Shown: positions 31,499 through 41,170, numbered from the stretch's first letter. The stretch: DNA of 44,042 bases from Lachnospiraceae bacterium (GCA_910575565.1 CAJTFL010000030.1:1-44042), one strand, 5' to 3'. Made by a program: numbers and translations. Notes: a model not told the origin generated them from the letters alone.

Positions 31499-33331
31499 TT
31501 GAAAGAGCAGCAGTACAGGAGCCTGGGATTTGCCTTTATCATCGTGATGATGCTTTTAGTGGTGATGACTTTTTCCAGGCAGGTGTTTACCAATGACGAT
31601 ATCAGCTACCAGGAATACCTGGCGGCGCTGGATAATGGCAGCGTGGAACGGGTGATTATCCGGCAGAACCAGCAGACGCCTACCGGGGAGGTAGAGCTGA
31701 GGCTTAAGGACGGGGGGATAAGGGAGTATTACACATCCGATGTGACGCTGGAGCAGCGCCTGCTCCAGGAAAAGGGCATCGATTACATTAATATGGATGT
31801 GCCCCAGGAGAATATGGTTCTTAGCATGGTGTTCCCGGTGCTCCTCTCCGCCGTAGTGGTGGTGATCCTGATCAGCATCATGAATGCCAGGGCTTCCGGC
31901 GGGGGAACCAATGCCAAGATGATGAATTTTGGGAAAAGCCGCGCCAGGATCAGCCGGGACGGCAAGGTGAACTTTAGCGGGGTAGCCGGGCTGAAGGAAG
32001 AGAAGGAGGAGCTGGAGGAAGTGGTTGATTTCCTCCGCCATCCCCAGAAGTATACCAGTGTGGGCGCAAGGATCCCCAAAGGGCTTCTCCTGGTAGGCCC
32101 TCCTGGAACGGGCAAGACCCTTTTGGCAAAGGCAGTGGCCGGGGAGGCAGGGGTTCCCTTCTTTTCTATTTCCGGATCGGATTTTGTGGAAATGTTTGTG
32201 GGCGTTGGGGCATCCCGCGTCCGGGATTTGTTTGAGGATGCAAAAAAGAACTCTCCCTGTATTGTGTTTATCGATGAGATTGACGCGGTAGCCAGGAGGA
32301 GGGGAACCGGCATGGGCGGCGGCCATGATGAGCGCGAGCAGACCTTAAACCAGCTTTTGGTGGAGATGGACGGCTTCGGCGTGAATGAAGGGATCATTGT
32401 GATGGCGGCCACGAACCGGGTGGATATTCTGGATCCGGCGATTTTAAGGCCGGGGCGTTTCGATAGGAAGGTTAATGTGGGAAGGCCGGACGTAAAGGGC
32501 CGGGAGGAGATCCTTAAGGTGCACAGCAAGGAAAAGCCCCTTGGGGATGACGTGGATTTGCGGCGGGTGGCTCAGACCACAGCCGGGTTTACCGGGGCGG
32601 ATTTGGAAAACCTGATGAATGAGGCGGCTATTGTCACGGCCAGGGACGGCAGGAAGTTTTTGCAGCAGGCGGATATTGATAAGGCCTTTGTGAAGGTAGG
32701 GATTGGCGCGGAGAAGCGCAGCAAGGTGATTTCCGAGAAGGATCGGCGGATTACGGCTTACCATGAATCGGGCCATGCAATCCTGTTCCATGTGCTTCCC
32801 GAGGTAGGCCCGGTGCATACCGTTTCCATCATCCCTACGGGCAACGGCGCAGGGGGCTATACCATGCCCCTGCCGGAAAAGGATGAGGCTTATATGACGA
32901 AGGGCCGTATGCTGCAGCATATTATGGTTTCCCTGGGAGGCCGTATAGCTGAGGAGTTGATTTTTGACGATATCACTACCGGGGCATCCCAGGATATTAA
33001 GCAGGCTACTGGGATTGCTAAGGCTATGGTGACGCAGTACGGGATGTCGGATCGGATCGGCATGATCAATTACGGCAGCGATGATGATGAGGTGTTTATC
33101 GGCCGGGATCTGGCGCATACGAAGGCTTACGGGGAGTCGGTGGCTACGATGATTGATGAAGAGGTGAAGCGGATTATCGACGAGTGCTACCAGAAAGCCA
33201 AGACAATTATTATGGAGCATGAGAGCATCCTTCATGCCAGCAGCCGTCTTCTGATGGAAAAGGAAAAGATCAGCCAGAAGGAATTTGAGCAGCTGTTTGG
33301 AGGCGGAGAGGAAGCCGTGGCAGGGACTTAA
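31499..33331 (+). CDS. ftsH: ATP-dependent zinc metalloprotease FtsH
   Basis: A 610-residue membrane protease for damaged and regulatory membrane proteins. Two membrane helices (about residues 10-28 and 108-128) bracket the extracellular domain. The AAA module has Walker A GPPGTGKT near residue 200, Walker B CIVFIDEIDAV and the SRH arginines in ATNRVDILDPAILRPGRFD. The zinc motif HESGH is at about 421 with its downstream Asp in GASQDIKQAT. It starts with TTG 7 nt after AAGGAGG. Length matches the family. Confidence 0.97.
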   Translation: MKEQQYRSLGFAFIIVMMLLVVMTFSRQVFTNDDISYQEYLAALDNGSVERVIIRQNQQTPTGEVELRLKDGGIREYYTSDVTLEQRLLQEKGIDYINMDVPQENMVLSMVFPVLLSAVVVVILISIMNARASGGGTNAKMMNFGKSRARISRDGKVNFSGVAGLKEEKEELEEVVDFLRHPQKYTSVGARIPKGLLLVGPPGTGKTLLAKAVAGEAGVPFFSISGSDFVEMFVGVGASRVRDLFEDAKKNSPCIVFIDEIDAVARRRGTGMGGGHDEREQTLNQLLVEMDGFGVNEGIIVMAATNRVDILDPAILRPGRFDRKVNVGRPDVKGREEILKVHSKEKPLGDDVDLRRVAQTTAGFTGADLENLMNEAAIVTARDGRKFLQQADIDKAFVKVGIGAEKRSKVISEKDRRITAYHESGHAILFHVLPEVGPVHTVSIIPTGNGAGGYTMPLPEKDEAYMTKGRMLQHIMVSLGGRIAEELIFDDITTGASQDIKQATGIAKAMVTQYGMSDRIGMINYGSDDDEVFIGRDLAHTKAYGESVATMIDEEVKRIIDECYQKAKTIIMEHESILHASSRLLMEKEKISQKEFEQLFGGGEEAVAGT

Positions 33332-33798
33332 GGGCAAGTTTTTGCCGTTCCCAGGCAGTGGGCAAAAGGAATGAAGGGTTGGCGGGTAAAGCCTGTGAGT
33401 GTTGGGCATTCTGACGAAAGGGGAAATTTGAGTAGATATATTGCACAAAAAGAAAAATGAAAAAAACGCAAGTTTGTGCACACTTATTTTTGCTGCTGTG
33501 CTATTATAATAGACGTAACCCCCCCAATACATTATATAGTTTTTGCTACACCCCATAAGAAACGAAATACCTTCTCCTAAAAAGGCCAGCTACCCCGCTG
33601 GCCTTTTTACTGCCTGTCATATGGGTATTTTTGGTAAAAATGAAGGCAGCTTTTCGTAACATTTCTCCATTGTATATTTGCGGGAGATGGTTTACAATGG
33701 AGTTTATCAGAATTTGCAGGGCAAATTTCGGCAAAAGGCTCAAAGAGCGCTATAAATTGATAAATCCTATGAGATGCAGGAGGGTAAAGCGGACGGGT
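33332..33798. other. Gap with terminator and AT-rich palindromes
   Basis: Apart from the terminator at 33579-33608, the region has TGCACAAA near 33442-33449 matched by TTTGTGCA near 33474-33481 and a TATAAT at 33505-33510 that lacks a good -35. A TATAAA box lies at 33751-33756 upstream of the GH13 gene. An open frame from 33697 continues into the GH13 gene, but its residues do not look like part of that family. Confidence 0.4.
33579..33608. terminator. Bidirectional intrinsic terminator after ftsH
   Basis: AAAAAGGCCAGC pairs perfectly with GCTGGCCTTTTT around TACCCC. Confidence 0.92.
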
Positions 33799-36030
33799 AT
33801 GGATGTCTGTTGTCTAAATAGAGAAGCATTATTTTCATCAGAAACGGAGGATTACCGGATTCCGCCGGAGCCGGAGGAAAACCAGCAGGTGGCGCTGCGG
33901 TTTCGCACGGCGCGGGACGGTGCAGATCAGGTTCTTTGCTGGGAAGTGGGAAATGAAATTCCTCAGACGATGGAAAAAGTATCCCAGGATACGTATTTTG
34001 ATTATTATAAGTGCAAGGTGACGGTTGGCACAGAGCCTTTCCGGTATTATTTTCAGATTAAGAAGGGGGAGGATTGCTGTTATTATAACCGGATGGCTGT
34101 CCAGGAGGAAGCTCTTCTCCAGTTTGCTTTCTGCATTACCCCGGGCTTTCATACGCCGGAGTGGGCTAAGGGAGCCATTATGTACCAGATTTACGTGGAT
34201 CGGTTCTGCAACGGGGATCCTAGCAATGATGTGGAGGACGGCGAATACATTTACATCGGCGCACCAGTGCGGCGGGTGAAGGATTGGAATAAGCCTCTGG
34301 AGCCGTTTGACGTGGGATGTTTTTACGGAGGGGATCTGCAGGGAGTATGGGATAAGCTGGATTATCTTCAGAGACTTCATATTGAAGTGATTTACTTTAA
34401 TCCGATTTTTGTCTCCCCATCCAACCACAAATACGACTGCCAGGATTATGAACATATTGATCCTCATTACGGCGTGATTGTCCGGGACGGAGGGGAGGTT
34501 TTGCAGCCCCAGCCGGAAGGCGGAGGGGATCGGCGGGAGGAGAACCGGAATGCCACGAAGTATATGGCACGGGTGACGGATCCCGCAAACCTGGAAGCCT
34601 CCGATGCTTTTTTTGCCCGGTTCGTGGAGGAAGTCCATAAGCGGGGGATGCGGGTGATCCTGGACGGTGTGTTTAACCACTGCGGTTCCTTTAATAAATG
34701 GATGGATCGGGAGGGGATTTACGAGAAGGCCAAAGGCTATGAGCCGGGAGCTTATGTTTCTTCGGACAGCCCTTACCGCTCGTTTTTCAAGTTTTATTCA
34801 GAGGAGCCGGGAAGCTGGCCTTATAATGGAAGCTACAGCGGCTGGTGGGGACATGATACGCTGCCGAAGCTAAACTATGAGGGTTCAAAAAAGCTGCAGG
34901 AGTATATTCTGGAGATTGCTAAGAAGTGGGTTTCGCCGCCTTATTGTGTGGACGGCTGGCGGCTGGATGTGGCGGCGGATCTGGGGCAGACCGGAGAGTT
35001 TAACCATTATTTCTGGAAGGAGTTCAGGAAGGCGGTAAAGTCCGTTAACCCAGACGCTTTAATCCTGGCGGAGCACTACGGCGATCCCAGCGCCTGGATG
35101 CAGGGGGATGAGTGGGACGGCATTATGAATTACGATGCCTTTATGGAGCCGCTTACCTGGTTTTTGACCGGGATGGAAAAACACAGCGACGAGCGGGACG
35201 AAACCTTATATGGGGACGGAGAAGGCTTTTTCCGTGCCATGAATTACCATATGAGCCGGATGCAGACCCCGTCGGTTATGGTGGCGATGAATGAGCTGTC
35301 CAACCATGACCATTCCCGGTTCCTTACCAGGACGAACCGGAGGGTGGGGCGGTTAGCCAGCGCAGGGGCTGAGGCTGCCTCAGAAGGGATCAATTACGGG
35401 ATTTTCCGGGAAGCGGTGATGGTTCAGATGACCTGGCCAGGAGCGCCTACGATTTACTATGGGGATGAGGCCGGGATGTGCGGCTGGACGGATCCGGACA
35501 ACCGGAGGACATATCCCTGGGGGAAGGAAAACTTAGAGCTTTTGGAGTACTGCCGCTATATGTGCGCCATTCACAGGATGGTTCCGGCCTTGCGGCGGGG
35601 GACGGTGAAAAAGCTGCTGGCCGGGCGGCAGTTTATCGCATACGGGCGGATGTACGGCAAGTACAAGGCTGTGGTGGCGGTAAATAACGGGGAACAGGAG
35701 AGGGAAGAGGAGATTCCCATCTGGCAGCTTGGGGTGGAGGATGATGAATTTCTGTGGCGGATTATGGCAACCACGGAAAAGGGATATAATGTAGGAGGCG
35801 CAAATGCGGAACATTCCAAGGGGTATCTGCGTCTGAAGATGGAGCCGGTGAGCAGCATTCTGGTGATTACCCATGCCGATGAGTTTTTCTCCGTGGCAGG
35901 CGGCCCGAAGAAGAAGGAGCAGCCAAAAACGCCGGCAAACCGACCTGCGAAGCGGAAAAAAGGGAGAAAAAAGGCAGTTAAAGGCAGGAAAGCTTCCAGA
36001 AAACCTCTTGATTTTTCCAAGTATATGTGA
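33799..36030 (+). CDS. GH13 alpha-glucan-acting enzyme (neopullulanase/cyclomaltodextrinase-like) with basic tail
   Basis: A 743-residue cytosolic glycosidase without signal peptide. An N-terminal starch-binding-like domain (about residues 1-110) precedes the (beta/alpha)8 barrel starting MYQIYVDRFCNGDPSND. Catalytic residues are Asp in VDGWRLDVAADL (about 391), Glu in LILAEHYGDP (about 424) and Asp in ELSNHDHSRFL (about 502). It would cleave maltodextrins or cyclodextrins; the exact specificity is open. The last 40 residues (KKKEQPKTPANRPAKRKKGR and on) are strongly basic, which is unusual. The start 33799 has AGGAGGG 14 nt upstream, longer than ideal. Confidence 0.88.
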   Translation: MDVCCLNREALFSSETEDYRIPPEPEENQQVALRFRTARDGADQVLCWEVGNEIPQTMEKVSQDTYFDYYKCKVTVGTEPFRYYFQIKKGEDCCYYNRMAVQEEALLQFAFCITPGFHTPEWAKGAIMYQIYVDRFCNGDPSNDVEDGEYIYIGAPVRRVKDWNKPLEPFDVGCFYGGDLQGVWDKLDYLQRLHIEVIYFNPIFVSPSNHKYDCQDYEHIDPHYGVIVRDGGEVLQPQPEGGGDRREENRNATKYMARVTDPANLEASDAFFARFVEEVHKRGMRVILDGVFNHCGSFNKWMDREGIYEKAKGYEPGAYVSSDSPYRSFFKFYSEEPGSWPYNGSYSGWWGHDTLPKLNYEGSKKLQEYILEIAKKWVSPPYCVDGWRLDVAADLGQTGEFNHYFWKEFRKAVKSVNPDALILAEHYGDPSAWMQGDEWDGIMNYDAFMEPLTWFLTGMEKHSDERDETLYGDGEGFFRAMNYHMSRMQTPSVMVAMNELSNHDHSRFLTRTNRRVGRLASAGAEAASEGINYGIFREAVMVQMTWPGAPTIYYGDEAGMCGWTDPDNRRTYPWGKENLELLEYCRYMCAIHRMVPALRRGTVKKLLAGRQFIAYGRMYGKYKAVVAVNNGEQEREEEIPIWQLGVEDDEFLWRIMATTEKGYNVGGANAEHSKGYLRLKMEPVSSILVITHADEFFSVAGGPKKKEQPKTPANRPAKRKKGRKKAVKGRKASRKPLDFSKYM

Positions 36031-36036
36031 TATGAT
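36008..36036 (+). promoter_or_regulatory. tRNA promoter in the end of the GH13 gene
   Basis: TTGATT and TATGAT are 17 bp apart, with the -35 inside the last codons of the GH13 gene. The leader before the first tRNA would hold two hairpins: CTGCCTG/CAGGCAG (36042-36080) and GTAACTG/CAGTTAC (36091-36117). Confidence 0.6.
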
Positions 36037-36123
36037 AATGGCTGCCTGTTAGTGTGGTGTTCAGCCAGGGCTGGCAGGCAGCTAAGGAAAGTAACTGCAC
36101 AGTTTGCGGGCAGTTACAGATAT

Positions 36124-36205
36124 GGGTGGATTCCCGAGTGGCCAAAGGGGACAGACTGTAAATCTGCTGCGATTCGCTTCGGTGGTTCGAATCCACCTCC
36201 GCCCA
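36124..36205 (+). tRNA. tRNA-Tyr (GTA)
   Basis: The acceptor GGGTGGA/TCCGCCC, anticodon stem CAGA/TCTG with loop CTGTAAA (anticodon GTA), a long variable arm typical of bacterial tRNA-Tyr, and the T-loop TTCGAAT are all present. CCA is not encoded. A second tRNA follows after 21 nt. Confidence 0.97.
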
Positions 36206-36226
36206 TTTTTATCGTATATTCAGTCA

Positions 36227-36312
36227 GCCGGCGTGGCGGAACTGGCAGACGCACAGGACTTAAAATCCTGCGGGACTAATCTCCCGTACCGGTTCGATTC
36301 CGGTCGCCGGCA
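36227..36312 (+). tRNA. tRNA-Leu (TAA)
   Basis: The acceptor GCCGGCG/CGCCGGC, anticodon stem AGGA/TCCT with loop CTTAAAA (anticodon TAA), a long variable arm and T-loop TTCGATT are present. CCA is not encoded. Confidence 0.97.
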
Positions 36313-36316
36313 TCTT

Positions 36317-36350
36317 AAAACCCTTGAATGTTCAAGGGTTTTTTGTTTTT
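36317..36350 (+). terminator. Intrinsic terminator of the tRNA pair
   Basis: AACCCTTGAA pairs with TTCAAGGGTT around TG and is followed by TTTTTTGTTTTT. Confidence 0.93.
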
Positions 36351-36392
36351 GTGCTGCATTTCATGCTGTATGATAAGGAGGATTGGAGAAAG

Positions 36393-37205
36393 ATGGTAAG
36401 AGCGGATTTCCATACCCACACAACCTACTGCGACGGGAAGGATACTCCCAGAAAGATGGTGGAGGCGGCATACCGGAAGGGGTTTACGGATTTTGGGATT
36501 TCCGGCCACGCAGATTTTTCCTGCGTTGAGCCGGGATTTGGGATGTCGGATAAGGCGCTGGGGGAATATAAGAAAGAGCTGTATGCCCTGCGGGAGGAGT
36601 ACGCCGGGAGGATGAATATTTACATCGGGATTGAGCTGGATGCCTTAGGCCCGATTCAAAAGGCGGAGTATGCCATTGGATCCGTTCATTGCCTGGAAAA
36701 AAATGGAGAAAAAGTGGTTGTGGACGATTCGGAGGAAAAGCTGAAGGAATGGGTGAGCCGCCTGTGGGGCGGGGACTGGTATGGGTTTGCCCAGGAGTAC
36801 TTTGCCTTAGAGGCTCAGGTTTTTTTGCGGACGGGCTGTGACTGGGTGGGGCATTTTGATCTGCTGACAAAGTTTAACGAAGGCTTCCGGCATTTTGACG
36901 AGAGGAAGGATGCATACCGGGAGCCGGCTCTGGCGGCCATGCGCCGGTTAAACGAAGCAGGCCTTCCCTTTGAGATCAATACCGGAGCCATGTCAAGGGG
37001 CCATCGGACCAAGCCTTACCCGTCCCGCTTTTTGCTGAAGGAGCTTTCTGCCATGGGCGGCCGGATTATGATTAATTCCGACAGCCACAGCGCAGAAACT
37101 ATCGGATTCGCTTTCGGCCAGGCCAGAAAGCTTGCCTTAGCGTGCGGATTTACCTGGCTTACGGTGTTAAAGCCAGGCGGGGGGTTTAGGGAAATCCGGC
37201 TTTAA
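36393..37205 (+). CDS. PHP-domain phosphatase, histidinol-phosphatase (HisJ/HisK) type
   Basis: A 270-residue metallophosphatase. The first metal motif is DFHTHTTYCDGKDT, with the second group in FGISGHADFSCVEPG. VGHFDLLTKF and MINSDSHSAETIGF provide further His and Asp ligands. Known members hydrolyse L-histidinol phosphate in histidine synthesis. The start ATG 36393 has AAGGAGG 11 nt upstream; an open frame extends back into the tRNA terminator but cannot be coding. No other his genes are nearby, so substrate is inferred. Confidence 0.88.
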   Translation: MVRADFHTHTTYCDGKDTPRKMVEAAYRKGFTDFGISGHADFSCVEPGFGMSDKALGEYKKELYALREEYAGRMNIYIGIELDALGPIQKAEYAIGSVHCLEKNGEKVVVDDSEEKLKEWVSRLWGGDWYGFAQEYFALEAQVFLRTGCDWVGHFDLLTKFNEGFRHFDERKDAYREPALAAMRRLNEAGLPFEINTGAMSRGHRTKPYPSRFLLKELSAMGGRIMINSDSHSAETIGFAFGQARKLALACGFTWLTVLKPGGGFREIRL

Positions 37206-37231
37206 AGCTTGGGGATTAGCTGTCCTGGGAA

Positions 37232-39640
37232 TTAGCCGCTCTGGGATTGGCTGGGCTGCGGATTTTGCCGCTGGCAAAGCAGCCGGTGCTGCCGTCCTAC
37301 CCGTTCGCGGATTTGGCGAAGGAAGCTTTCCGGGCCGAGGATGCGGATAACGGGGCCGAAGGAAAGGATGCCGATAAGCAGCTCCGGCTCATCGGCCAGA
37401 TCGTAGTAGATGGAGCAAATCCAGGTATTCGTCTCTTCCTGAAAAGAGGTATGTTTTTCGTAATTGGCAAAATGGAGCATACACCGTTCCAGGGAATTGC
37501 GTTCCCCGCTGATTTCCATTACTACCGGGCTTTCGCATCGGCAGATGGGGCGGAAGGCGTAAGTGTGCAGATTGATGGGCGCATCTTTCCGGGAGAGATG
37601 GCAGCCGTGGATGCGGCCTACGTTTAAAATGGTGTTGTGGCGGAATGTGTGCCCGGAGTATTTTAAGCAGCAAAGCCGGAATTTATTGTCCTTGGCCGAG
37701 TACTGCAGCTGATAAGGGGCGGCTTCCAGGACGGCGGTTTCGCCGAATCGGTTTTCATAGGCCAGGATCAGAGCCTTTTTCGTTTCCAGAGCCTTTAGGA
37801 TGGTATGAAAATTCTCCCGGTAGGCAGGGGAGGAAAAATCATCCCCGTCCAGATACTGGTCGAAATAGTGGAAATCCTCCTGCCGATATAGAGGTTTGGC
37901 CGGGGAAAGCCAGCTTTTTATGGCATCTATCTGCCCGTCAGTAAGGAAAAGGGCGATGCGCTCATCGGCCAGGAGGGCTTTTAACCAGGATTTCTGAAGC
38001 TTGGTCAGCGGAAGGCTTCCTGGCATCAGGGCTTCCTGGGAAATAAGATTTGGCCGAAAATGCCCTGGTGTGTTTGGGGGAAGGGATCGGGGAGCTTTGT
38101 CCGTTAACAGCGGCCATTCTCCTGAGGTAAGTTTTTGGACGATCACTAAGCCACTTTCGGAGTAGCCGTATTTCACGGAAAGCTCATCGATCCGGTTTCG
38201 GTCAATGGGAGCCTTAAAGGCCTCGGCCAAAATCCGCCGGACGGCCTGGTAGTATACGCCGTAAATTTTATCAAACAGCTCCGGGCTGTTTTTTGGTTCG
38301 GGAGCTTTTGGTTTAGGGGTCAGAGGAGCCGGGAGTATGCGCTTGGCGGCATTCCTGGCAGCGTTGCTTTCTGTGGCTTCGCTCATGGCAGTTTCCTGCC
38401 CGTCTCTCGGAAGGCAGTACATTTCGTACAGCTTATCCCAGTCCCAGGTGACTTTGGCGATGGCGAATGGGTTCGTCCCCTGGATGTCCAGCACCCGTCC
38501 GGTGAAAGTTTTTACCCAGGACAGCATTTCATTGGTATCGAAAAAGGTTCCCTTGTACAGGTATTGCCCGGGGCGGACGGCGAAAATCTTCCCGCCTCTT
38601 CCTTCACGAGCCAGGCGGTTTAAGATATAGCCTTCCGTTTCCTGGCGGATGCGCAGGGTTAAGCAGAGTTCCTCTATCCGGCTGCTGCCCCCGAAGGAAA
38701 CGCCCCAGCATTTTGGACGGTTGGCCATAAGCTTTTGGCGTTTATCCTCATAGTCGGCGTAAGGCTCCTTGAGGAACACTTTTGTGATGGCATCCAGGCG
38801 GAAGTTGGAGAAACGCCGCCGGTCTTCTAAGTACAGGCAGACGTAGCGCCGCCCGGTCTGGGTGCTTACCTGTATGGATAATGGGATGCCGCAGATCCTT
38901 GAGGTAAGGCCGCTGCGGCTGCTTTTGTTTTCAAACCAGATTCCCCGGTGTTCATTCATGGCAGTAAGGATTTGGATCAGGATTCCATCCTCCAAGGTAT
39001 GGACGATAAAGTGGTGCTTAAATTGGAACCACCGGTTTTCCCTGTCCGCCCCGTCTAAGATGGTGCTGCCGATGAATCCAAAAGGCGCAGCCTCCTGGAA
39101 AAAGGAAATGGCGGAGAGCATACGCTGCCAGGCATCGCCGGGCAGGGCGCCGGTTCCGGGAAGGAGGCGGTAGCATAAGCTTCTTCCCCTTTGCCGTTCT
39201 TCAAAAAGCTCCAGCTCTTTGTATTCTTTTAATTTCAGCCGCAGGGTCTGGAGGTCAAAAACGGTTCCGTAGGTTTGGGCAATCTTGTCGCACAATTCCT
39301 TTGCTGCCATCCCCTCTCCCTGCCCCCAAAGGATGTCCAGAAGGAAAAAATGGAGAAGGATGTCATTGTCCGTAAAGCTTTTGGACTTCCATGCGGCATA
39401 AAGGGGATTTTGGGGGATGGTTTTGCTGTCCACGCTGATGTAGACGTGCTTTTCCTTTTGGGAATAGCCGGACTGGATGTAGCCAGACAGCCAGCTTTCT
39501 ATGCGCCGTCGCTCATTGTCGTAGGTTCTGGCGCTTTTTTCCCCGTAATCTCCCCGGCTTTTAAAGCCGTAGACGAAAAATTGGCGCATATAATTGCGGA
39601 TGCGGTCAAAATTTTTAATTAATTCCTGAAATTTTTCCAT
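37232..39640 (-). CDS. Large transcriptional regulator with two WYL-type modules
   Basis: An 802-residue protein that appears to be two WYL regulators in one chain. Part 1 (about residues 1-420) has an N-terminal winged helix-like segment (RNYMRQFFVYGFKSRGDYGE) and a WYL-like core with GRRYVCLYLEDRRRFSNFRL. A Pro/Lys linker (LPAPLTPKPKAPEPKNSPEL) leads to part 2, whose WYL core is ETKKALILAYENRFGETAVL followed by NKFRLCCLKYSGHTFRHNTI. WYL domains bind nucleotides or nucleic acids and often control repair or defence systems. It diverges from rtcB by about 220 bp. I start at ATG 39640 (MEKFQELIKNFDRI), GGAGG 10 nt upstream. Confidence 0.82.
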   Translation of the reverse strand: MEKFQELIKNFDRIRNYMRQFFVYGFKSRGDYGEKSARTYDNERRRIESWLSGYIQSGYSQKEKHVYISVDSKTIPQNPLYAAWKSKSFTDNDILLHFFLLDILWGQGEGMAAKELCDKIAQTYGTVFDLQTLRLKLKEYKELELFEERQRGRSLCYRLLPGTGALPGDAWQRMLSAISFFQEAAPFGFIGSTILDGADRENRWFQFKHHFIVHTLEDGILIQILTAMNEHRGIWFENKSSRSGLTSRICGIPLSIQVSTQTGRRYVCLYLEDRRRFSNFRLDAITKVFLKEPYADYEDKRQKLMANRPKCWGVSFGGSSRIEELCLTLRIRQETEGYILNRLAREGRGGKIFAVRPGQYLYKGTFFDTNEMLSWVKTFTGRVLDIQGTNPFAIAKVTWDWDKLYEMYCLPRDGQETAMSEATESNAARNAAKRILPAPLTPKPKAPEPKNSPELFDKIYGVYYQAVRRILAEAFKAPIDRNRIDELSVKYGYSESGLVIVQKLTSGEWPLLTDKAPRSLPPNTPGHFRPNLISQEALMPGSLPLTKLQKSWLKALLADERIALFLTDGQIDAIKSWLSPAKPLYRQEDFHYFDQYLDGDDFSSPAYRENFHTILKALETKKALILAYENRFGETAVLEAAPYQLQYSAKDNKFRLCCLKYSGHTFRHNTILNVGRIHGCHLSRKDAPINLHTYAFRPICRCESPVVMEISGERNSLERCMLHFANYEKHTSFQEETNTWICSIYYDLADEPELLIGILSFGPVIRILGPESFLRQIRERVGRQHRLLCQRQNPQPSQSQSG

Positions 39641-39861
39641 GGCATAGTGTCCTCCATCTTTCAAGGTAAGCCTTCCTTTTATCATATATGTTGGGGGCAA
39701 AAGGTCGTTTGTCCCTGGTATCATCATACCAGCCTGCGGGAGAAAAAACGAGGATAAATTTTAAGTTCGCAACTTTTTTTAAATGACCGCCCTTTCCTTT
39801 TTTGGTAAACTATGGCTGTAAGCGTAAGAGATGAAAAAACAGAGAGGAAGGGTGTGAAGGG
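39641..39861. promoter_or_regulatory. Divergent promoter region of the WYL regulator and rtcB
   Basis: A 221-bp AT-rich gap. Toward rtcB a weak TGACCG (39783-39788) and TAAACT (39806-39811) pair with 17-bp spacing is seen, as expected for a controlled promoter. I see no strong palindrome that would mark the WYL operator. Confidence 0.4.
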
Positions 39862-41097
39862 ATGTTTGTATTGTACGAGAAGGGGCGGACGAAAGTGCCC
39901 ATAAAGGTTTGGCTGGAGGACGAAAGGGATTTGGAGGAAAGCTGCAGGGAGCAGGCATATCATCTGTCAGAGCTTCCCTTCCTCCATAAATGGGTCTGCC
40001 TGATGCCGGACACCCACGCGGGGAAGGGGATGCCCATCGGAGGGGTGATTGCCGCGAAGGATGTGATTATCCCCAATGCGGTGGGCGTGGATATCGGCTG
40101 CGGCATGGCCTATACGGAGACGAATATCCAGGTGGAGGAAATCCGGGACATCATGACGGGGAATGGCTCCCTGGTGCAGGCCATGATAGGCGACATTATG
40201 CGGAATGTTCCGGTGGGCTTTAACCACCATAAGACGATGATGCCCTGTGACACTTTAGACAGGGCGTATGAGGAAATAGAGCGGTATGAAGAGGATGAGG
40301 AGCTTTTAGGGCAGCTGGAAGACGGGTATTACCAGGTGGGAACCCTTGGAGGAGGAAACCATTTTATCGAGCTTCAGGAGGATGAACGGGGATATCTGGC
40401 GGTGATGATCCATTCCGGCAGCCGCCATTTCGGGAAAAGCGTATGCGATTATTTCCATAACCGGGCCAGGGAGCTGAACCAAAGATGGTACAGCCAGGTT
40501 CCCGACGAGTACCGGCTGGCGTTTTTGCCCACGGAATCTGGGGAGGGAAAACGGTATATTAACTGGATGACACTTTCCATGGATTTTGCCAGGGAAAACC
40601 GGGAAAAGATCATGCTGGCGGTAAAGGCAGTGATGGAAAAATGGATTGGGAAATATACCTCCCTTAACCTGGAATTTTCCGGGGATATTAACTGCCATCA
40701 CAATTACGCGGCGCTGGAAAACCATTATGGGGAAAATGTATGGGTGCACCGGAAAGGCGCTGTCCGGGCACAAGGCGGCGAGCTGGCGGTGATCCCGGGA
40801 GCCATGGGTTCATACAGCTACGTGGTGATGGGAAAGGGGAACCCGGAAAGCTTCTGCTCCTCTTCCCACGGAGCCGGGCGGCGTTATTCCAGGAAAGGAG
40901 CCATGGAGGCGTTTTCCTGTGAGCAGGTGATCCGGGATTTAGCAGATCAGGGAGTGATCCTGGGGAAGAAAAAAAGGGCGGATGTGGCGGAGGAAAGCCG
41001 TTTTGCCTATAAAGATATTGAAACGGTCATGGCTCAGCAGCCTGACCTGGTAGTCCCGGTAAAGCGCCTGAAAACCGTTGGCGTGGTGAAGGGATAG
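39862..41097 (+). CDS. rtcB: RtcB-family RNA ligase
   Basis: A 411-residue GTP- and Mn-dependent ligase joining RNA 2',3'-cyclic phosphate or 3'-phosphate ends to 5'-OH ends, as after ribonuclease toxin cleavage of tRNA. Metal and active-site motifs are intact: MPDTHAGKGMPIGG, GVDIGCGMAY with the metal-binding Cys, LGGGNHFIEL, HSGSRHFGKS, and the guanylylated His in SSSHGAGRRYSRKGA. It is shorter than E. coli RtcB (408 residues) by nothing significant. No archease or RtcA is encoded nearby. A tRNA-like RNA and a slipin gene follow downstream on the same strand. Confidence 0.94.
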   Translation: MFVLYEKGRTKVPIKVWLEDERDLEESCREQAYHLSELPFLHKWVCLMPDTHAGKGMPIGGVIAAKDVIIPNAVGVDIGCGMAYTETNIQVEEIRDIMTGNGSLVQAMIGDIMRNVPVGFNHHKTMMPCDTLDRAYEEIERYEEDEELLGQLEDGYYQVGTLGGGNHFIELQEDERGYLAVMIHSGSRHFGKSVCDYFHNRARELNQRWYSQVPDEYRLAFLPTESGEGKRYINWMTLSMDFARENREKIMLAVKAVMEKWIGKYTSLNLEFSGDINCHHNYAALENHYGENVWVHRKGAVRAQGGELAVIPGAMGSYSYVVMGKGNPESFCSSSHGAGRRYSRKGAMEAFSCEQVIRDLADQGVILGKKKRADVAEESRFAYKDIETVMAQQPDLVVPVKRLKTVGVVKG

Positions 41098-41170
41098 AAG
41101 GATAGGGAAATTATGCTTCCAGAGCGTGGTTAAAAACGCTCTAAGCTTAAAGGGTAGCTTTTAGAAGCAG

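Noticed and set aside
32444..33556. A 370-residue minus-strand frame and other long minus frames over ftsH and the GH13 gene
   Set aside because: They mirror well-conserved plus-strand genes, have no ribosome sites and show no family motifs.
36124..36312. tRNA-Tyr/tRNA-Leu as an integration hotspot
   Set aside because: No integrase gene and no direct repeat of a tRNA 3' end was found in the flanking sequence.
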